6,135 nt of DNA from Bacteriovoracaceae bacterium (GTDB taxonomy: Bacteria > Bdellovibrionota > Bacteriovoracia > Bacteriovoracales > Bacteriovoracaceae). This document shows, piece after piece, positions 1-4,384 of this stretch. The stretch is taken from contig SKIL01000218.1 of NCBI GenBank assembly GCA_007116425.1, positions 1 to 6,135 of the forward strand, written 5' to 3'. Made by a program: the position numbers and the translations under genes. Position 1 is the first letter of the stretch, and each line of letters opens with the position of its first letter. A model generated the notes under the pieces. The model was given only the letters and a program-made list of their open reading frames with translations, ran no database searches and was not told the DNA's origin.

Positions 1-324
1 AAATCTCTTTTGAGTCTAGAATAAAAGCCCCGGCACAATCTGCACCAAACTCTTTTAAAAAACTAAATTCATCACTAATGTTTTTGTTGCATAATTTTTC
101 AATTGAGCTTATGACCTCGCCCTCAGGAAGCAGATTTTCGAAAAGGTCTTAGCTTCAATATGGCCATATTCTTTATCTTCTAACTTAAGTGCCATTGAAA
201 TTGGAAATGAATCGTCACTTTCATGCCATTTCATGGTGTATCTAAAAGAAAGCCTCTCTTCCTCATCCTCAGACAATACACCGACATGTTTATCTTCGAA
301 AAAAAGGTTTAGGTGTGAAGTCAT
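1..324 (-). pseudogene. hipA: HipA-family kinase N-terminal region, frameshifted and cut by the window edge
   Basis: The first reading frame starts at ATG 324-322 (MTSHLNLFFEDKHVGVL) and matches the N-terminal domain of the intact HipA further right (MSKLNVFYENKKVGTL). It ends early with a nonsense tail (FSKICFLRARS) at a stop near 109. In the next frame the homology resumes exactly: FENLLPEGE, then LKEFGADCAGAFIL, matching FENLLPEGE and LKNFGNDCAGAIII in the intact copy. That frame stays open to base 1. The switch lies at a four-T run on the minus strand (141-144), where a fifth T would restore frame (T-F-F-E-N). The visible part is the Couple_hipA N-terminal domain; the kinase core would lie left of the window. 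The start overlaps the upstream HipB-like ORF by ATGA, as in the intact module. Most likely a pseudogene, but a single-base sequencing error cannot be excluded. Confidence 0.85.
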
Positions 325-497
325 CTACGACCTCTTTTTCTCAATACTAAATCCACCCCCAAGAGATTTATGATAGAAATGAGAGTTGAAAGCTTTATAT
401 CGCTTTTGCCAGACTCGACCTTCACAAATACATATATCTCCTTCAAAATGACTACTGCAGTAGGCATTATGATCCTCAAAGGGCTAAATTTACCCAT
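321..497 (-). CDS. HipB-like Xre/HTH_3 protein, degenerate (N-terminal half of HTH lost)
   Basis: This 58-residue ORF starts at ATG 497-495 and stops at TGA 323-321, overlapping the downstream HipA start by four bases (ATGA). Its second half, KVESGKSDIKLSTLISIINL followed by LGVDLVLRKRGRR, is a textbook end of an Xre/HTH_3 domain in HipB antitoxins: the E-x-G turn, the KLSTL helix, then a short beta strand of the dimer interface. It aligns with SKFESNAGEREVKLSTL in the intact HipB. The first half (MGKFSPLRIIMPTAVVILKE, then IYVF) only loosely resembles an HTH. It is about three residues short between the positioning helix and the E-S-G turn, and it lacks the usual N-terminal helix. DNA binding is therefore doubtful. 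I read it as a decaying antitoxin gene paired with the broken hipA; a short functional variant is less likely. Confidence 0.65.
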   Translation of the reverse strand: MGKFSPLRIIMPTAVVILKEIYVFVKVESGKSDIKLSTLISIINLLGVDLVLRKRGRR

Positions 498-540
498 ATT
501 TTATGACTTAAAATGTACAATATTACCCCTAAAAAACGAC

Positions 541-569
541 TTGAGTTCACAATTTCAAAATGTTATACT
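541..569 (+). promoter_or_regulatory. Extended -10 sigma70-type promoter for the DUF4143 ATPase
   Basis: TTGAGT at 541-546 (4 of 6 to TTGACA), a 17-base spacer, and TATACT at 564-569 (5 of 6 to TATAAT) preceded by TG at 561-562, giving the TGnTATACT extended -10 form. The expected start point, about seven bases past the -10, falls at or next to the ATG at 576. No other promoter of similar quality precedes the ATPase. Assignment is by consensus match only. Confidence 0.7.
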
Positions 570-575
570 ACAAAA

Positions 576-1916
576 ATGAAAAGACTAGCAATAGCGGATC
601 TAATAAAATGGTTGAAGAATCCATCAAGAAAACCCTTGATATTAAGAGGGGCCAGACAGGTTGGAAAATCAACTTTAGTTCACCTGTTTTGTGAACAAGA
701 AAAACTTGATCTCATAGAGTTTAATTTTGAAATTGAAAGCTTAGGTTCTTTGGAGGTGGGAGATTTTGATCTTCAAAAACTTCTTGATGAGATTCAATTT
801 AAAAAGAAAAAGAAGATATCAGAGAATTCATTAATCTTTTTTGATGAGATACAAGAGTCACCAAAACTCTTAAAGGTGCTTAGATATTTTTATGAGAAGG
901 CACCAGAGATAAAAGTTATTGCAGCGGGGTCTTTGTTAGAAATTGCTCTTCGTGATGAAGATTTTTCCTTTCCAGTAGGTCGTGTCGATTTTTATCACCT
1001 AGGCCCCATGAGTTTTAGAGAGTTTCTTTGGGCGACAGGGCAAGAATTTCTTGATGAAAAATTGTCAAAATTTGAATTTTCTCAGGAGTTGCACCTTGCT
1101 GCGACTAAGGCATTAAAAGATTTTTACTACGTAGGAGGAATGCCAGCGGTCGTGAAAAAATTTGCTGAAACTAATAGCCTTGTCGACATGAGAGAGATTC
1201 AAAACCAGATCGTTCAAACATATCAAGCAGATTTTCCTAAGTATAATAAAAGAATTAATATTCAGAGGATAACGAGAGTTTTTAATGCTTTGGCGCTATC
1301 GATTGGTCGAAAAGTTATCTACTCAAAATTAGATTCAGAATCTACCTCTCGCGACATTAAAAGAGTTGTCGAGTTATTAATTGATTCGAGAGTCATTTTG
1401 TCATGTGTTCACAGTGACGGAAATAACTCCCCTCTAATGGGCGAAAGTAATCTTAAAATATTTAAGACATACTTTCTTGATATTGGAATACTCAACTCAA
1501 TTCTAAGATTAGATTATGAAACGATCGATAGAGAATTCAAAAATAAGTTTAATACTAAAGGTGTCATAGCAGAACAGTTCGTAGCTCAGCACCTAAACTT
1601 CTTCCAGCCGCCGTCTCTTGCACCTGGCCTCAGTTATCACTTAAGAGATAAAGGCTCTCAAAAAGCCGAGGTTGACTTTTTAATTGAAAGTCAAGGAAGC
1701 ATCTATCCCCTAGAAGTTAAATCCGTTGCAAAGGGACACCTGAAGTCGCTTCAATATTTTTGTAAAAGCAAAGCACCTCGTTTTGCTTTTAAGTTATCCC
1801 TTGAGGAGTTTTCAGTGGACAAGAACTTTGCCGGAAATTCAGTTCTGATTAGTCTGCCTCTATATGCTGTTGAATACTTGAAGGCCAATTTTGAAAAACT
1901 GGCCATTCACACTTAA
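576..1916 (+). CDS. AAA_14/DUF4143-family ATPase with C-terminal PD-(D/E)XK-like domain
   Basis: A 446-residue protein of the AAA_14-DUF4143 type (COG1373), close to the family's usual length. The P-loop is GARQVGKS at residues 25-32, Walker B is LIFFDE at 86-91, a sensor-like IAAGSLLE at 115-122 follows, and the family motifs FPVGRVDFYHLGPMSFREFL (132-151) and GGMPAVV (187-193) come next. The DUF4143 region follows. The C-terminus has EVDFLIE (365-371) and LEVKS (379-383), a D-x12-ExK pattern typical of a PD-(D/E)XK nuclease fold. These proteins are cytoplasmic ATPases whose cellular role is not settled, so no specific function is claimed. I chose ATG 576 over the in-frame ATG 513. The family normally begins just before this point, the best promoter overlaps the 513-575 stretch, and neither start has a Shine-Dalgarno. 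The gene is divergent from the decayed hipBA pair and is monocistronic as far as visible. Confidence 0.88.
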   Translation: MKRLAIADLIKWLKNPSRKPLILRGARQVGKSTLVHLFCEQEKLDLIEFNFEIESLGSLEVGDFDLQKLLDEIQFKKKKKISENSLIFFDEIQESPKLLKVLRYFYEKAPEIKVIAAGSLLEIALRDEDFSFPVGRVDFYHLGPMSFREFLWATGQEFLDEKLSKFEFSQELHLAATKALKDFYYVGGMPAVVKKFAETNSLVDMREIQNQIVQTYQADFPKYNKRINIQRITRVFNALALSIGRKVIYSKLDSESTSRDIKRVVELLIDSRVILSCVHSDGNNSPLMGESNLKIFKTYFLDIGILNSILRLDYETIDREFKNKFNTKGVIAEQFVAQHLNFFQPPSLAPGLSYHLRDKGSQKAEVDFLIESQGSIYPLEVKSVAKGHLKSLQYFCKSKAPRFAFKLSLEEFSVDKNFAGNSVLISLPLYAVEYLKANFEKLAIHT

Positions 1917-2167
1917 TGGTGGACGCATAAAATCCAAAAATTATCATTGGTAAAGGACAAAATTACTTGTCAGCTTGAGGACTTGAAAGTTTACTTGAAC
2001 TTTTATCGTGACGTTCTGATCTCGCCTTATGGAGCCCTCCACTTGATTGTTCTGGCCTTCCTAAAATCAAGCCTTCGAGAAAAAGGTCACATTGTTTACC
2101 GGTCTGCAATTTTCTATATTAATAGACTTAAATCACATCAAGTGGTACAAGTTGAGACGTACCTTTT

Positions 2168-2374
2168 CTAAGATGATAATTTACTCAGCTGCATCAAGCA
2201 TTTTTTTATCAAAACCGAAGTAGCAAGAGTTAAGATCACCATTACAACAGCTCCTATTGTTAAAGTCCCGAAGTAAGATCCATACACAGGTTGGACAAAT
2301 TCCTGTCCGATAATCTGACCCTTAGGTAGAGCAGATGATATCCTTCCTTGTCAAAGAGTTAAAACAGCACTCAT
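2168..2374 (-). pseudogene. Small membrane-protein ORF interrupted by TGA at codon 8
   Basis: An ATG at 2374-2372 has a good Shine-Dalgarno, AGGGAG, five bases upstream (2380-2385). The frame reads MSAVLTL, then TGA, then 60 more codons in the same frame to a TAG at 2168-2170. The part after the TGA starts QGRISSALPKGQIIGQEF and contains one clear hydrophobic helix, roughly TLTIGAVVMVILTLATSVLI, followed by a positively charged KK. That is the pattern of a transmembrane segment with a cytoplasmic C-terminus. I do not recognise the family; it may be the tail of a multi-pass transporter or a short single-span protein. TGA to TGG (Trp) would restore a 67-residue protein. Because TGA ends hipB and the tandem AAA gene in this window, recoding is unlikely. 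The protein-like reading after the stop supports a broken gene, but it could be fortuitous. Confidence 0.4.
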
Positions 2375-2630
2375 AAACTCTCCCTAAAAGCTGATATAAG
2401 TGAGCCTTTTAAGCTCTTTTTTGAAATGATTTTAGCGAAACTCACTTTAAATTAATATATAAAGTTCAGCATTGGCCTCTTGTCATCTGCAGTTTAGCAA
2501 TGTTTTCTTTTCAGCTTGATCAATTACTTGGCTAACACATCTTTCATCATTGAGATTGCGACAACTATTTCTTTTTTGCAGTTCTAAAAGTATGTTGCTC
2601 TCTTAGCGGTTAATAGTGGAAGGAATACAC

Positions 2631-2655
2631 CACCGGAAACCCGATGGTTGAGGTG
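2631..2655. repeat. Hairpin with internal loop, part of a structured block
   Basis: CACC (2631-2634) pairs with GGTG (2652-2655) and AACC (2638-2641) pairs with GGTT (2646-2649). The apical loop is CGAT and the asymmetric internal loop is GGA opposite GA on the plus-strand reading. The octamer CCGGAAAC occurs at 2633-2640 and again at 2656-2663. The block is visibly richer in G and C than its flanks. It may be the first stem of a structured RNA or the end of a small repeat element. Confidence 0.4.
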
Positions 2656-2700
2656 CCGGAAACATGACCAACTTTTTAAATCATTCAAGCACGTAGGTCA

Positions 2701-2730
2701 TTTGTGGCCAAAGTAGCCACAAAATTGGCC
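2701..2730. repeat. Two overlapping, mutually exclusive inverted repeats
   Basis: TTTGTGGC (2701-2708) is a perfect 8-base inverted repeat of GCCACAAA (2716-2723) with a 7-base loop. Overlapping it, GGCCAA (2706-2711) is a perfect inverted repeat of TTGGCC (2725-2730). The two stems share bases and cannot form together. ATGACC (2664-2669) and GGTCAT (2696-2701) add a third possible stem just before. On the plus strand five T follow at 2739-2743, not directly next to the stem. It could act as a terminator-like or switching RNA element; the function is unassigned. Confidence 0.45.
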
Positions 2731-2819
2731 CTTAAACGTTTTTCACTATTCGAGTGTGTAGCGTCTTAGTAAAGTTATAATAATCAGAATTCTTAAGTTC
2801 TATAAGCCAAGAAGAAACT

Positions 2820-4076
2820 CTATATGCCCTGCCTCTCTAGACTTCTACAACGATCACCAATGAGATCAGCTATCCTTTTAACTATCTTTGCATTGGGAAT
2901 TTCACTCTTAACCTGTATCGCAAGGTCATCCTTGTTGTCCATAAGTCTCTCAGTCATCTGAAAGGCCCGCCCGGACATCGTCCCTAACTTTAGACCTAGA
3001 TCTTTATCAACCATTTCAAATTGTTTTTTCCCTATACGACTAGCATCATATCTATCTCCTATTACAAAAGAAAAGTTTCTTTTGAGTTTTGGATAAATAG
3101 CAGTACAAATAAGGTCATAGAAGGGAGCTAGCTCAATCTTTCCATCGTTTAAGAGGAGTGAAATATTTTTTGAATGGCCATCATCATTACCAATCAGAAG
3201 ATTAAAACAAATCCAATCTAAGTAATCAAAAAGTGCTTTTGCTCTTTTTGCAATGCTCACATTTGACTTGATTAAGTTATAATTATCTTTAAGAGTCGGT
3301 CCGCCTTTAGCCTCATACTTTTCTTCACTAACAAAGCCTTGGGCCTGGCAGAAGTCCTGTTGGTGAATACGTTTTATATGCTTTCCTATTTTTCTATCAT
3401 ATCTTTCGATTATAAATAGAGGGTGTTTTTTATCATCTAGCACTTCACAATGGGGAACATTAAGTCCAACGAGCTTCGCAAGCTTCATACAATAGTACTC
3501 GTTATATACAGACTCTTTTACTCCTGAGCGATATATGGGAACTTTTACAATATGGGTTGTAGGTCTTCCATTCTTGGGTAGGTAGAATTCTCCGTTTTCA
3601 TAGATCGCTACAAATTTATCTTGAGCTCCTGCAATAGATAAATAACCTGGATCATAGTTTGCGATAACCTCTGCAACTGATCTCTTTTCTTCAATGGCCT
3701 TAAAAATTTCATCCATCTCAACTTTGGTTCTATTATCCTCTTGGCCAATTTGAAATGGAGAACTTTCTCTTGGACTGATTATGATGGCACCAGCACAATC
3801 ATTTCCAAAGTTTTTAAGTAGCTCATAAGTGCCTTTAAAGTCATGGCCTTTTTCTAAAGCATCCCTCGCCTCTCCTTCAGGTAGAAGATTTTCAAAGAAG
3901 GAAAGTGTGACTTTATTTCCAAAACTTTCTTTACGAAGAGGCATTGCAAGACTTAGTTGAAATGCTTCCTTATCTTCTAACCGGTCATCACTATATGAAA
4001 AAGAATAAATCAGCTCTTCATCTCGATAGAGTGTTCCAACCTTTTTGTTCTCGTAGAAAACATTCAGCTTGCTCAT
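2820..4076 (-). CDS. hipA: HipA-family serine/threonine protein kinase toxin
   Basis: A 418-residue protein with the full HipA architecture (E. coli HipA is about 440). The Couple_hipA N-terminal domain spans about residues 3-105 and includes FFENLLPEGEARDAL (60-74). The kinase-like HipA_C domain spans about 140-390. Visible landmarks are SIAGAQDK (147-154), where S147 aligns with the autophosphorylated Ser150 of E. coli HipA; PTTHIVK (172-178), with the ATP-contacting Lys at 178; NEYYCMKLA (192-200); GNDDGHSKN (296-304), with the catalytic Asp at 299; and PFYDL (318-322), with the metal-binding Asp at 321. No key residue is missing, so the kinase is probably active. Family members phosphorylate translation factors such as glutamyl-tRNA synthetase and arrest growth; the target here is unknown. 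The start ATG overlaps the hipB stop (ATGA), implying translational coupling. HipB is expected to bind and repress it. Confidence 0.95.
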   Translation of the reverse strand: MSKLNVFYENKKVGTLYRDEELIYSFSYSDDRLEDKEAFQLSLAMPLRKESFGNKVTLSFFENLLPEGEARDALEKGHDFKGTYELLKNFGNDCAGAIIISPRESSPFQIGQEDNRTKVEMDEIFKAIEEKRSVAEVIANYDPGYLSIAGAQDKFVAIYENGEFYLPKNGRPTTHIVKVPIYRSGVKESVYNEYYCMKLAKLVGLNVPHCEVLDDKKHPLFIIERYDRKIGKHIKRIHQQDFCQAQGFVSEEKYEAKGGPTLKDNYNLIKSNVSIAKRAKALFDYLDWICFNLLIGNDDGHSKNISLLLNDGKIELAPFYDLICTAIYPKLKRNFSFVIGDRYDASRIGKKQFEMVDKDLGLKLGTMSGRAFQMTERLMDNKDDLAIQVKSEIPNAKIVKRIADLIGDRCRSLERQGI

Positions 4077-4291
4077 TCTTCAAACTCCAATGAAAGCTTG
4101 AAGCCCAACACTTCACTAAGCTTAAAAAGAGTTGAAAGCTTAACCTCTCTTTCTCCAGCATTACTTTCAAACTTACTAATTCCATTAACAGAAAGGTTAC
4201 ATAACTGGGCCACCTCAGCTTGTGATATCCCAAGAGACTTCCTTCTTTCGACTAATTTTTCTACTAACTCTTTGATACTGTTGACTTGCAT
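4073..4291 (-). CDS. hipB: HipB-type Xre-family antitoxin and autorepressor
   Basis: A 72-residue protein made almost wholly of one HTH_3/Xre domain (about residues 6-66). ERRKSLGISQAEVAQLCNLS contains helices 1-2, SVNGISKFES the recognition helix and turn, and VKLSTLFKLSEVLGFKLSLE the last helices and the beta strand used for dimerisation in HipB proteins. It lies directly upstream of hipA with a 4-base ATGA overlap, the standard hipBA arrangement. Its expected roles are to bind HipA and to repress its own promoter. The start ATG 4291 has a Shine-Dalgarno GGGGAG (4297-4302) five bases upstream, and that SD sits inside a palindromic operator. The shorter overlapping frame 4018-4233 is a shadow. 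I call it hipB from context plus fold; the sequence alone says only Xre family. Confidence 0.93.
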   Translation of the reverse strand: MQVNSIKELVEKLVERRKSLGISQAEVAQLCNLSVNGISKFESNAGEREVKLSTLFKLSEVLGFKLSLEFEE

Positions 4292-4293
4292 AA

Positions 4294-4313
4294 ATTCTCC
4301 CCATAGGGAGATT
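4294..4313. promoter_or_regulatory. Proximal operator palindrome of the hipBA promoter
   Basis: TCTCCC (4296-4301), a 4-base spacer CATA, and GGGAGA (4306-4311) form a perfect inverted repeat. One further matching pair lies at the outer ends (4294 with 4313). The site covers most of the -10 hexamer, the expected transcription start and the hipB Shine-Dalgarno, so a bound HipB dimer would block RNA polymerase directly. It shares its core and 4-base spacing with the distal site, 49 bp away centre to centre. Confidence 0.8.
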
Positions 4314-4338
4314 ATACTTAATTTTTATTCAACCTCAA
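4311..4338 (-). promoter_or_regulatory. Sigma70-type promoter of the hipBA operon
   Basis: On the minus strand, TTGAGG (4338-4333) matches TTGACA at 4 of 6, followed by a 16-base spacer and a perfect TATAAT (4316-4311). Transcription is expected to start around 4304-4305, leaving a leader of only about 13-15 bases that contains the GGGGAG Shine-Dalgarno before ATG 4291. The promoter is flanked by two copies of the TCTCCC-N4-GGGAGA palindrome. Confidence 0.8.
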
Positions 4339-4340
4339 GA

Positions 4341-4364
4341 CAATTCTCCCCAGAGGGAGAATTG
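4341..4364. promoter_or_regulatory. Distal operator, perfect 24-bp palindrome
   Basis: Two 10-base arms, CAATTCTCCC (4341-4350) and GGGAGAATTG (4355-4364), are perfectly inverted around the spacer CAGA. The site lies just upstream of the -35 of hipBA and shares the TCTCCC-N4-GGGAGA core with the proximal site. Two such sites bracketing the promoter suggest cooperative binding or DNA bending by HipB, as known for E. coli hipBA, though the core differs from the E. coli TATCC-N8-GGATA operator. It could instead serve as a weak stem at the end of the upstream AAA+ transcript. Confidence 0.8.
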
Positions 4365-4384
4365 AAAGTAGCGAATACAACACC

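Larger units (their letters stand above)
1917..2819. other. 900-bp region with no intact recognisable gene
   Basis: This spans the stop of the plus-strand ATPase and the stop of minus-strand hipA. No rRNA, tRNA, CRISPR array or transposase was seen. A plus-strand frame 1947-2171 (TTG start, 74 codons, no Shine-Dalgarno, no recognisable motif) is probably chance. A minus-strand frame 2584-2688 (TTG start, 34 codons, fragment FRHLNHRVSGGVFLPLL) is also of doubtful reality. Near 2402-2422 a weak four-pair GAGC/GCTC hairpin is followed by six T on the plus strand, a poor candidate terminator for plus-strand transcripts. The better-supported contents, a broken membrane-protein ORF and a block of hairpins, are listed separately. 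Overall it looks like remnant DNA between accessory modules. Confidence 0.6.

Noticed and set aside
513..575. Longer N-terminus of the DUF4143 ATPase from ATG 513
   Set aside because: It lacks a Shine-Dalgarno, overlaps the best promoter, and its residues do not look like the family's start, which fits ATG 576.
370..579. Plus-strand 69-codon frame
   Set aside because: It lies antisense to the HipB-like ORF whose HTH signature is clear, and it has no motif of its own.
1883..1904. Inverted repeat GGCC...GGCC at the end of the ATPase gene as a terminator
   Set aside because: It is inside the coding region and has no following T run.
1981..2004. Imperfect 12-base direct repeat (ACTTGAAAGTTT / ACTTGAACTTTT) as an array or iteron
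   Set aside because: Only two imperfect copies occur in AT-rich DNA, with no further units, so chance is sufficient.
1947..2171. Plus-strand 74-codon frame with a TTG start
   Set aside because: It has no Shine-Dalgarno or recognisable motif, and its end abuts a better-supported minus-strand reading. Not called as a gene.
2351..2353. TGA recoded as a sense codon in the small membrane ORF
   Set aside because: TGA terminates hipB and the tandem AAA+ gene in this window, so a non-standard code is not supported.
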